DNA of 7,745 nucleotides. Source: Actinomycetota bacterium (lineage in GTDB: Bacteria > Actinomycetota > Actinomycetes > Nanopelagicales > Nanopelagicaceae). The notes beneath the pieces were generated by a model that made no database searches, was not told where the DNA came from, and saw only the letters and a list, made by a program, of their open reading frames with translations. The stretch covers positions 1-7,745 of the forward strand of contig WLSX01000021.1 of assembly GCA_009705675.1 (NCBI GenBank). The letters are read 5' to 3'. The position numbers and the translations under genes are program-made. Position 1 is the stretch's first letter. The number at the start of each line of letters is the position of its first letter. Below, one piece after another: positions 1-7,745 of the stretch.

Positions 1-1
1 G

Positions 2-49
2 GTTCATCAACTTTTGCAACAAGCACTCTCAAATCTTGACGGAGTTTAA
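2..49 (+). CDS. C-terminal tail of an upstream gene (partial, tentative)
   Basis: Frame 2 reads 15 codons, VHQLLQQALSNLDGV, and then TAA at 47-49, six bases before the tlyA start. The tail looks like the end of an amphipathic helix. In M. tuberculosis and relatives, as I recall, a short conserved hypothetical gene directly precedes tlyA, so the position fits the end of such a gene. Fifteen residues cannot identify a family, and frame 3 is also open across this stretch, so the call rests mainly on synteny and on the clean stop just before tlyA. No function is proposed. Confidence 0.4.
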   Translation, partial: VHQLLQQALSNLDGV

Positions 50-54
50 ATTAA

Positions 55-843
55 ATGAAGACCCGCTTAGATGCCGAGTTAGTCCGGCGCGGATTGGCAA
101 GATCGCGGGAAGCTGCAACTGATTTAATTGCAGCTGGAAATGTTTTGGTTACCGGTATTCCAGCTAGCAAAGCTGCAACCCAGGTGGATGCGCAAACTTC
201 TATAACATTAAAAGATGATCATGCTGAGTTTGTCTCACGTGGTGGACATAAGTTAGCTGGCGCTCTAGATAATTTTTCAAAGCTTTTGGTAAGTGGTAAA
301 ACTGCATTAGATGCTGGGGCATCTACCGGCGGCTTTACCGATGTGTTATTAAAACGGGGAGCAAGCAAAGTTGTTGCAGTAGATGTTGGTTATGGCCAAC
401 TTGCTTGGGAGCTTCAAAAAGATATCCGAGTGAAAATTTTAGATCGAGTAAATGTTAGAAACTTAACCTCCGCTCAAGTTGGCGAAGAAATAGATTTAGT
501 GGTGGCAGATCTTTCATTTATCTCACTTAAATTAGTGCTTCCGGCTCTAATCTCAGTTGCAAAAGAGGGCGCAGATTTTCTTATTATGGTCAAACCACAG
601 TTTGAGGTTGGTAAGGAAAAACTGGGAGCCGGTGGTGTAGTGCGAGATGTTCACCTGCGGAAAGAAGCGGTAGTAGAGGTAGCAGATGCTGCTTTTGCGC
701 TCACACTTGGCACACTTGGCGTAGTGGCCAGTCCACTTCCTGGTCCATCTGGCAATGTGGAGTACTTCCTGTGGTTACGAAAAGGCGCTCCTGCCTTATT
801 AGAAGTAGATTTAGATCTTGCGATCGAGAAGGGGCCAGCATGA
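55..843 (+). CDS. tlyA: TlyA: 16S/23S rRNA (cytidine-2'-O)-methyltransferase
   Basis: TlyA is an S-adenosylmethionine-dependent enzyme that 2'-O-methylates a cytidine in 23S rRNA (C1920) and, in the longer type II form, also 16S rRNA C1409; this is the modification that makes ribosomes capreomycin-sensitive. The 262 residues are close to the 268 of the mycobacterial type II enzyme. An S4 RNA-binding domain spans about residues 1-48 (RLDAELVRRGLARSREAA), followed by an FtsJ-like Rossmann domain with VSRGGHKL (60-67) and the SAM-binding loop DAGASTGGFTD (86-96). The expected K-D-K-E tetrad is visible as K66, D152 (ADLSFIS), K180 (MVKPQFE) and E236 (NVEYFLW). The interdomain linker reads AEFV where the mycobacterial enzyme, from memory, has RAWV. 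The ATG start at 55 has a GGAG Shine-Dalgarno at 41-44. The stop overlaps the nadK start by ATGA. The N-terminal extension and the C-terminal AIEKGPA suggest type II, but dual specificity is inference. Confidence 0.95.
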   Translation: MKTRLDAELVRRGLARSREAATDLIAAGNVLVTGIPASKAATQVDAQTSITLKDDHAEFVSRGGHKLAGALDNFSKLLVSGKTALDAGASTGGFTDVLLKRGASKVVAVDVGYGQLAWELQKDIRVKILDRVNVRNLTSAQVGEEIDLVVADLSFISLKLVLPALISVAKEGADFLIMVKPQFEVGKEKLGAGGVVRDVHLRKEAVVEVADAAFALTLGTLGVVASPLPGPSGNVEYFLWLRKGAPALLEVDLDLAIEKGPA

Positions 844-1691
844 ACAAGGTTGTTAAAAATGTTTTACTGGTTACTCACCCAACCCGACCAGAGGCGATCT
901 CAACTGCAAATGAGCTGACGAAATTATTAACGGGCAAACAAATAAATGTTTTTGCCACGATTAAAACAGCTGGTGCTAATGATTTTAAATCTACTGCCCA
1001 GATTGATTTAGCAGTTGTTTTAGGTGGCGATGGCACAATGCTTCGCGCTGCTGAAATTTTCCGAGGTAAGCAGGTGCCAATTCTTGGTATCAATTTAGGC
1101 CATGTCGGCTTTTTAGCAGAAATTGAACGCCCATCTCTTACTGAGATAGTAGATGCAATAGCCTCTGGCACATTTTCAATTGAAGAGCGAATGAGCCTTA
1201 ATTATCAATTACTGCGCGCAGGCAACGTGATTGAATCAGGCTGGGCGTTAAATGAGGTTTTAGTAGAGCGTAATGATCACCAGATGATTGATCTTTTTGT
1301 TCAAATTGATCACCGCCCGCTTTCTAGATGGTGGTGTGACGCCGTAATTTGCGCAACCCCAACCGGATCAACTGCGTACGCCTACTCAGCAGGTGGCCCA
1401 GTTGTATGGCCTGAGGTTGATGCGTTAGTACTTTTACCTCTTGCAGCTCACGCACTTTTCTCAAAACCTATGGTGGTATCTCCTCACTCAGAGATTGCAA
1501 TTGATTTAGAGAGTGATTCAGCGGATTTAAATGCTGATGGAATTAGAAGAACTAAATTGCAGAAAAATGATCGAGTTGTTTTAACTAGCGATAAAGAAGA
1601 TGTCCTACTGGCACATATCAAGCCAGCCACTTTTACTGATCGGATTGTTGCTAAATTTAAGTTGCCGGTTGAGGGTTGGCGTGGCGAGTAA
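840..1691 (+). CDS. nadK: NAD kinase
   Basis: Cytosolic ATP (or polyphosphate)-dependent NAD kinase, phosphorylating NAD to NADP, the only de novo route to NADP. The 283-residue product carries all family hallmarks: GGDGT at 62-66, NLGHVGFLAE at 85-94, the NE pair at 138-139, the glycine-rich TPTGSTAYAYSAGGP at 173-187, and NADG at 231-234. The C terminus KFKLPVEGWRGE closely matches mycobacterial NadK. The frame stays open upstream to 771, but ATG at 840 is the right start: it begins the conserved KNVLLVTHPTR strand, sits in a 4-nt ATGA overlap with the tlyA stop, and has an AAGGGG Shine-Dalgarno at 829-834, five bases upstream. Translation is therefore probably coupled to tlyA. At its 3' end it overlaps recN by 11 nt. 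The tlyA-nadK-recN order is a classic actinobacterial (and Firmicute) cluster. Phosphate-donor preference cannot be read from the sequence. Confidence 0.97.
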   Translation: MNKVVKNVLLVTHPTRPEAISTANELTKLLTGKQINVFATIKTAGANDFKSTAQIDLAVVLGGDGTMLRAAEIFRGKQVPILGINLGHVGFLAEIERPSLTEIVDAIASGTFSIEERMSLNYQLLRAGNVIESGWALNEVLVERNDHQMIDLFVQIDHRPLSRWWCDAVICATPTGSTAYAYSAGGPVVWPEVDALVLLPLAAHALFSKPMVVSPHSEIAIDLESDSADLNADGIRRTKLQKNDRVVLTSDKEDVLLAHIKPATFTDRIVAKFKLPVEGWRGE

Positions 1692-3399
1692 GAAGGTTAG
1701 TAAAAGTACTTTAGAAGAGATTTCCATTCGTGGTCTTGGAGTAATCGAAAGCACAAATATCGAATTTAAAGCCGGCTTAACAGTATTAACTGGTGAAACT
1801 GGTGCTGGAAAGACAATGGTTCTAACAGCACTTGGTTTAGTGCTTGGAAGTAAAAGTGATTCTGATTTAGTACGGCAAGGACAAGAGCGGGCGGTGATTA
1901 CTGGAAAGTTTGCAGTTCCTAAAGCTATTGCAGATTTGATAACTGAATCAGGTGGTGAGGTTGAAGATGAAAGCGTGGTTATAACTAGAACACTGAGCAT
2001 CGCTGGAAAATCTCGGGTGTTAGTTGGTGGAGCAGTTAGTTCAACAACTGCAGTAAATCAATTTTCCCAAAGCCTTGTTGAAATCCACGCTCAATCATCT
2101 TCGTCAAAGTTAACAAAGCCTGCGGTAAGTCGCGAGCTACTAGATCGCTTTGCCGGCGTTGATCTAGCTGAGTATCAAGATATTTATAATCAGTATCAAG
2201 AGTTGATTGACCGAATAGCAGAGCTGCAATCCCAATTAAGTCAGCGGGATAAAGAGATGGCCCTACTCTCTGAGTTTGCTGGTGAGTTTGCCAAGCTTGC
2301 CCCAAAATCTGGTGAGTTATTACAGATTGAAAATGAAATTGCAAAGCTCGGTTCAGTTGAGCAGTTAAATCAGGCCGTTAGCGCCAGCCTTAATCTTTTA
2401 GAAGATGATGAAATTTCAGCGATTAACTTGCTGCAACAGATGCGAAAAAATCTTGATCAAGTTAGCGGCAAGGACAGTGAGTTAGACAAATTAATAGAGC
2501 GCTTTACTGAAACACTTCTGAATCTTTCAGATGTTGGCAGTGATTTAACTACATATCTTTCAAATCTTGAGGCGGATCCAAATCGATTTGCCACTCTGCA
2601 GGAGCGCAAAGCGTCTTTGAATTCTCTGCTTAAAAGGTATGGCAAGGGAAGTGAGCGAGATGCAGCCTTTGAACAATTAATTATTGACGGCCAAAATGCA
2701 AAGGCAAAAATGGCAGATTTATCTGGGGGAGATGAACGGGTTAAGGAGTTAGAAAAAGAGGCTGAGAAATTGTTTTCTCATCTAAAAACTCTTGCAATAG
2801 AAATTTCGAAGGATCGAAAAGCAAGTGCTGACAAGCTTGCAAAACTAGTTACAGATGAGATAAATAACCTAGCAATGCCAAACGCTAAGTTCGTAATTGA
2901 ACAAAAGACGTCAGATAGCGGTAATCCAAAAAATTACACCAGCACCGGATTAGATGAGATCGCAATTTTATTTGCCGGACATGTTGGAGCTGCACCACTT
3001 TCACTAAGTAAGGTGGCAAGTGGCGGGGAACTATCTCGTGTGATGTTAGCGCTTGAGGTAGTAATTGCTGAGGCTGAACCAATTGGGACATATATTTTTG
3101 ATGAGGTTGATGCTGGTGTTGGCGGAAAAGCTGCAGTTGAAGTTGGCCGGCGGCTTGCAAAGCTTGCAAAATCAGCACAAGTAATAGTTATTACTCACCT
3201 GCCACAGGTTGCAGTGTGGGCAGATAATCATTTAGTTGTAAAAAAGAATGAAAATGGTTTAGTAACACAAAGTGATGTGATTGAAATGAGTGAGTCGGAT
3301 CGAAAAGTTGAAATCGCGCGAATGTTAAGCGGGCAGGAGGATTCAAAGACGGCGCAAGAACACGCAACTGAGTTATTAGCGATAGTTAGAAATTCATGA
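1681..3399 (+). CDS. recN: RecN: SMC-like DNA double-strand-break repair ATPase
   Basis: RecN is a cytosolic SMC-family ATPase that is recruited to double-strand breaks and helps hold or align DNA for RecA recombination. From GTG at 1681 the product is 572 residues, the usual RecN length. The N-terminal ABC half has Walker A GETGAGKT at 38-45; a Q/Lys-rich coiled-coil section spans roughly 163-393; the C-terminal half has signature SGGELSR at 447-453, Walker B TYIFDEVDAG with D474-E475, and a switch histidine in ITHLPQVA (H506). The frame is open back to 1600, but that part lies inside nadK and does not resemble RecN; GTG at 1681 has GAGGG at 1671-1675 and leaves a normal short N-terminal strand (EEISIRGLGVIE). 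It overlaps nadK by 11 nt. One oddity: the segment LVEIHAQSSSS has alanine (137) where RecN proteins normally read HGQ. No LexA-type box is recognisable upstream, so expression probably follows the operon. Confidence 0.95.
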   Translation: MASKKVSKSTLEEISIRGLGVIESTNIEFKAGLTVLTGETGAGKTMVLTALGLVLGSKSDSDLVRQGQERAVITGKFAVPKAIADLITESGGEVEDESVVITRTLSIAGKSRVLVGGAVSSTTAVNQFSQSLVEIHAQSSSSKLTKPAVSRELLDRFAGVDLAEYQDIYNQYQELIDRIAELQSQLSQRDKEMALLSEFAGEFAKLAPKSGELLQIENEIAKLGSVEQLNQAVSASLNLLEDDEISAINLLQQMRKNLDQVSGKDSELDKLIERFTETLLNLSDVGSDLTTYLSNLEADPNRFATLQERKASLNSLLKRYGKGSERDAAFEQLIIDGQNAKAKMADLSGGDERVKELEKEAEKLFSHLKTLAIEISKDRKASADKLAKLVTDEINNLAMPNAKFVIEQKTSDSGNPKNYTSTGLDEIAILFAGHVGAAPLSLSKVASGGELSRVMLALEVVIAEAEPIGTYIFDEVDAGVGGKAAVEVGRRLAKLAKSAQVIVITHLPQVAVWADNHLVVKKNENGLVTQSDVIEMSESDRKVEIARMLSGQEDSKTAQEHATELLAIVRNS

Positions 3400-3405
3400 T
3401 AATCT
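3397..3405 (+). promoter_or_regulatory. Candidate extended -10 promoter element for pyrG
   Basis: The recN stop TGA begins the string TGATAATCT, which reads as an extended -10: TG, one base, then TAATCT (fits the actinobacterial TAnnnT form). An overlapping reading, GATAAT, matches TATAAT at five of six bases. The hexamer ends eight bases before the pyrG ATG at 3414, so a start site would fall at or within about two bases of the start codon, giving a leaderless or nearly leaderless mRNA. This agrees with the lack of any Shine-Dalgarno in the 14-nt gap. No good -35 is visible. Confidence 0.4.
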
Positions 3406-3407
3406 AG

Positions 3408-5958
<2,551 letters not shown>

Positions 5959-5960
5959 TT

Positions 5961-6359
5961 TTACCGTCCGCGCAATCTACGAGCAATAATACTTTGATCA
6001 CCCTTGGCTTCAAGGTCGGCGATAATTATTGATAGTGATTCTCTAACAATTCTGCCGCGATCAACTGCTAATCCAAGATCTCCACGAAGTGCCAGACGAG
6101 CTTGGTCTAAATCATAAAGTTCATCAGGAGAGAGATAAACAGTTATTTTCTCATCATGTTTTTCTCGGCCAGATGGTGCACGATCAAATGCATTAACCCT
6201 TCTTCTTGGAGTTTGGCGAACTGAATTTTTTGGTGTGGCAGCAGCAACTGGTGCTTGAGTTATCTCCTCCGAGTTTTCTCGTTGAGAAGGTACCGCACTC
6301 AGAGTGGCGGTATTTCTAAATAATTCATCAGCCCCAGGCAAACTTACGCGACGACTCAT
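5961..6359 (-). CDS. Conserved actinobacterial protein with probable ribbon-helix-helix domain; candidate ParA partner
   Basis: Function unknown. The 132-residue product has three parts. Residues 1-15, MSRRVSLPGADELFR, form a short basic, probably helical motif. Residues 16-68 are a Pro/Ala/Ser/Arg-rich linker, likely disordered. Residues 69-120 read as a ribbon-helix-helix (CopG/Arc-like) unit: strand KITVYLS (71-77), helix DELYDLDQARLAL (79-91), a Gly-rich turn, then helix GRIVRESLSIIIADLEAKG (102-120). A basic tail, IIARRLRGR, follows. I recall very similar proteins beginning MSRRVSLPGADELF and containing HDEKITVY beside parA in Streptomyces and other actinobacteria, so it is probably a conserved family and not a chance frame. 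Its ATG overlaps the parA stop (ATGA) and has a perfect AGGAGG six bases upstream, so it is translated with parA. The N terminus loosely resembles the ParA-contacting peptide of ParB. A role as DNA-binding adaptor or ATPase activator for ParA, or as operon repressor, is inference. Confidence 0.85.
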   Translation of the reverse strand: MSRRVSLPGADELFRNTATLSAVPSQRENSEEITQAPVAAATPKNSVRQTPRRRVNAFDRAPSGREKHDEKITVYLSPDELYDLDQARLALRGDLGLAVDRGRIVRESLSIIIADLEAKGDQSIIARRLRGR

Positions 6360-7297
6360 TTAGATCCTCCTCTTGCGATTAATTCTCTAGCTAAGCGACG
6401 ATATGAAGCTGAGCCACTACTGCTACTTGCATAAGCTGTTACTGGCAGGCCTGCAACAGTTGATTCTGAAAATCTAACAGTTCGGGAAATGATGGTGTCA
6501 AAGACCTCATCAGGGAATTCCTTATCGATTAACTCAAGAACCTCACGTGAGTGGCTAGTTTTCTTTTCAAACATTGTTGCCAAAATTCCAAGAATTTCTA
6601 GCTCAGGATTTGTGTTCTCTTTAATCTTTTGTATTGTCTTTTTAACAAGGGATAGACCAAGAACTGCAAAGTACTCACACTCCATTGGGATAATAACCCC
6701 ATTTGAAGCAGTCAGTGCATTAACAGTCAGTGTTCCAAGTGAAGGAGAGCAATCAATAAGGATCACATCGTATTTATCTAATACCGGGGCTAGCAATTTG
6801 CGAAGCTTATGTTCTTTTGCAATCTCAGAGACAAATGCTGCCTCTGCTGCTGCCAAATCCTCGTGTCCTCTTATGAAATCAAGGCCTGGGGTCGAGGACT
6901 TAAGAATGAAATCCTCTAGTTTTGCTTCAGAATCATTTAGTAAGTACCAGATAGAGCCATACTGCTCGCGCAGTGCAGTTCCTTTAATACCAAGACCAGT
7001 TGTCATAGATGCTTGCGAATCAAAATCAATAAGTAGTACTCGACGTCCTACCTCAGCTAAGGCTGCGCCTAAGTTAATAGCAGTAGTGGTTTTACCAACT
7101 CCACCCTTTTGATTAACAACTGATATAACTCTGGCATTTCCTGCCTCAGGTGTTTTAGTTGGCTCTGGGAAGTTTTGAAGTTTTTTACCCAAAACATCAG
7201 AGGTAGTTGCTAAGCCTTCTTCCCGAGTTTTAGAAAGGGCAGGCTTGTTTGTCGATTTAGCGTTATACCGAGAAGTCTGTCTAGCGTTTTTTGCCAT
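6356..7297 (-). CDS. parA: ParA/Soj-family ATPase (orphan, scpA-linked; PldP-like)
   Basis: ParA proteins are ATP-switched dimers that bind nonspecific DNA and position cargo such as chromosome origins. The product is 313 residues. Residues 1-53 are a basic, Ser/Thr/Lys-rich, probably disordered extension. The ATPase domain follows: deviant Walker A KGGVGKTT at 64-71 with signature lysine K64 and K69, the A' region IDFDSQAS at 90-97, and Walker B VILIDCSPSLG at 178-188. At 94 serine replaces the proline of the usual DxDPQ motif. The start at 7297 leaves an extended N terminus but is supported by a -35/-10 pair placing the transcription start on this ATG, with no Shine-Dalgarno. It is not next to parB and gidB like a canonical parA; the position beside scpA matches the ParA-like division protein PldP of Corynebacterium glutamicum and Rv1708 (recollection). 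It is cotranscribed with the RHH-like gene and divergent from scpA. Family assignment is certain, its cargo is not. Confidence 0.93.
   Translation of the reverse strand: MAKNARQTSRYNAKSTNKPALSKTREEGLATTSDVLGKKLQNFPEPTKTPEAGNARVISVVNQKGGVGKTTTAINLGAALAEVGRRVLLIDFDSQASMTTGLGIKGTALREQYGSIWYLLNDSEAKLEDFILKSSTPGLDFIRGHEDLAAAEAAFVSEIAKEHKLRKLLAPVLDKYDVILIDCSPSLGTLTVNALTASNGVIIPMECEYFAVLGLSLVKKTIQKIKENTNPELEILGILATMFEKKTSHSREVLELIDKEFPDEVFDTIISRTVRFSESTVAGLPVTAYASSSSGSASYRRLARELIARGGSK
6366..6371 (-). promoter_or_regulatory. Perfect Shine-Dalgarno (AGGAGG) for the RHH-like gene
   Basis: Read on the minus strand, AGGAGG lies six bases before the ATG whose A is at 6359. It is embedded in the last codons of parA (for Gly-Gly-Ser-Lys). 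It fixes the start of the downstream gene. It is also the strongest ribosome-binding site in the window, in contrast to the absent one before parA itself, so the small protein may be made in amounts at least equal to ParA. Confidence 0.85.
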
Positions 7298-7298
7298 G

Positions 7299-7313
7299 AC
7301 CGCAACCTACGGT
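7299..7313. promoter_or_regulatory. Possible operator dyad over the parA -10
   Basis: ACCGCA-ACC-TACGGT is a 15-bp imperfect palindrome (five of six positions pair between the arms) that covers the parA -10 box. Its location would suit an autorepressor, and an RHH-type protein is encoded in the same operon. A dyad of this size could occur by chance, so this is only a candidate. Confidence 0.25.
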
Positions 7314-7332
7314 GGGGCATGTGCAAAGGCAA
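7304..7332 (-). promoter_or_regulatory. Candidate promoter of the parA operon (leaderless)
   Basis: On the minus strand TTGCCT (7332-7327, four of six matches to TTGACA) is followed after exactly 17 bases by TAGGTT (7309-7304, TAnnnT form). Six bases then separate it from the parA ATG. This is the spacing at which the A of the ATG becomes the transcription start, as in many actinobacterial leaderless genes. No Shine-Dalgarno precedes this ATG, which supports the reading. Confidence 0.5.
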
Positions 7333-7344
7333 GGATGTGTGAAG

Positions 7345-7350
7345 TATCTT
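7345..7350 (+). promoter_or_regulatory. Candidate -10 element for scpA (leaderless)
   Basis: TATCTT fits TAnnnT (four of six matches to TATAAT) and is followed by six bases and the ATG at 7357, the same geometry as in front of parA. No recognisable -35 lies 16-18 bases upstream, and the region where one would fall adjoins the parA -35 on the other strand. No Shine-Dalgarno is close enough to serve ATG 7357. Confidence 0.4.
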
Positions 7351-7356
7351 GTGCGC

Positions 7357-7745
7357 ATGTCGCAAGATAATTTATCTACTACGCAGACGCCTGCTGCCTC
7401 AATAACCGATGGCAGAGTGGCTGGATTCTCCCTTCATCTAGTTAATTTTGATGGCCCATTTGATCTTCTGCTTCAACTTATCTCACGCCACAAGATGGAT
7501 ATCACCGAGATTGCACTCGGCGCCGTAACTGATGAGTTTATTTCATATATAAAACAGCTTGAAAACAGTGAAAATGGCTGGGATTTAGATAAAACTACTG
7601 AGTTTTTAGTTGTTGCGGCCACTCTTTTAGATTTAAAGGCAGCAAAGCTTCTGCCATCAGGGGAGATTGATGATGAAGCAGATCTAGCTCTGCTTGAGGC
7701 ACGAGATCTTTTATTTGCCCGATTACTTCAGTACCGAGCATTTAA
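7357..7745 (+). CDS. scpA: ScpA: condensin kleisin subunit (5' part, runs off the window)
   Basis: ScpA is the kleisin that bridges the SMC ATPase heads and, with ScpB, forms the bacterial condensin complex that organises and helps separate chromosomes. The visible 129 residues start with a short polar tail, then the family core: FSLHLVNFDGPFDLLLQLI (24-42), the helix ISRHKMDITEIALGAVTDEF (42-61), and EFLVVAATLLDLKAAKLL (82-99), which form the N-terminal SMC-binding domain. The C-terminal domain is outside the window. ATG at 7357 is chosen because it lies six bases behind a TAnnnT element; in-frame GTG codons at 7351, 7339 and 7321 are alternatives, and AAGGA at 7331-7335 is only three bases from GTG 7339. 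The gene diverges from parA across a 59-bp gap. In other actinobacteria scpB and a pseudouridine synthase gene usually follow, and I would expect them beyond the window end. Confidence 0.93.
   Translation, partial: MSQDNLSTTQTPAASITDGRVAGFSLHLVNFDGPFDLLLQLISRHKMDITEIALGAVTDEFISYIKQLENSENGWDLDKTTEFLVVAATLLDLKAAKLLPSGEIDDEADLALLEARDLLFARLLQYRAF

Noticed and set aside
36..41. TTGACG, a good -35-like hexamer before tlyA.
   Set aside because: No -10-like hexamer lies 16-18 bases downstream, where it would fall inside the tlyA coding start. The tlyA start has its own Shine-Dalgarno and is probably read through from upstream.
771..839. Upstream extension of nadK inside tlyA.
   Set aside because: The extra 23 residues are Arg/Ser/Cys-rich and unlike NadK. 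ATG at 840 has a Shine-Dalgarno and begins the conserved first strand.
1600..1680. Upstream extension of recN inside nadK, with a hydrophobic stretch that looks like a signal peptide.
   Set aside because: It is an out-of-frame reading of the nadK 3' end, and RecN is a cytosolic ATPase that starts just before its first strand. GTG at 1681 fits better.
6540..6556. CTCACGTGAG palindrome inside parA, resembling the core of a parS site (TGTTTCACGTGAAACA).
   Set aside because: Only the CACGTG core and its immediate flanks agree, about 8 of 16 positions, and it lies in codons conserved for the protein. A functional parS normally matches at nearly all positions.
6489..7112. Long plus-strand open frame (207 codons) opposite parA.
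   Set aside because: It is the antisense shadow of parA, which has complete ATPase motifs. The shadow protein is low-complexity and resembles no family.

Overview
The window looks like chromosomal DNA from a low-GC, streamlined actinobacterium. A freshwater acI-type (Nanopelagicales, e.g. Planktophila/Nanopelagicus) genome is my best guess. Three things point there: the gene order tlyA-nadK-recN-pyrG-xerD followed by parA and scpA matches the Mycobacterium tuberculosis Rv1694-Rv1709 neighbourhood as I remember it; the proteins carry actinobacterial wording (TlyA ends like the mycobacterial enzyme, NadK ends in GWRG-, XerD has LGHASVTTTQIYTL); and the DNA is AT-leaning with almost no intergenic space. 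The genus is inference, the phylum is well supported.

Layout. Positions 1-49 probably hold the last codons of an upstream gene. Positions 55-5958 are five tightly packed plus-strand genes: tlyA (rRNA 2'-O-methyltransferase), nadK (NAD kinase), recN (SMC-like repair ATPase), pyrG (CTP synthase) and xerD (dimer-resolving recombinase). They overlap by 4 nt (tlyA/nadK), 11 nt (nadK/recN) and 11 nt (pyrG/xerD). Only 14 nt separate recN from pyrG, and these contain an extended -10-like element. Positions 5961-7297 are a two-gene minus-strand operon: a ParA-family ATPase, then (4-nt overlap, perfect AGGAGG Shine-Dalgarno) a 132-residue protein with a likely ribbon-helix-helix domain. This operon runs tail-to-tail into xerD with a 2-nt gap, and is divergent from scpA (7357 to the window end, partial), the condensin kleisin subunit. 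No stretch of 300 bases lacks a gene. I saw no tRNA, rRNA, CRISPR array, insertion sequence or phage gene.

How it fits together. recN, xerD, the ParA operon and scpA all act on chromosome repair, resolution, segregation or compaction. nadK, pyrG and tlyA are housekeeping genes. The ParA here sits beside scpA rather than beside parB and resembles in position the orphan ParA-like PldP of Corynebacterium. The small protein encoded directly behind it, which joins a ParB-like N-terminal peptide to an RHH-like DNA-binding domain, is a candidate missing partner and the most interesting object in the window. The divergent parA/scpA region reads as back-to-back promoters for leaderless mRNAs, with a small dyad over the parA -10 that could be an autoregulatory operator.
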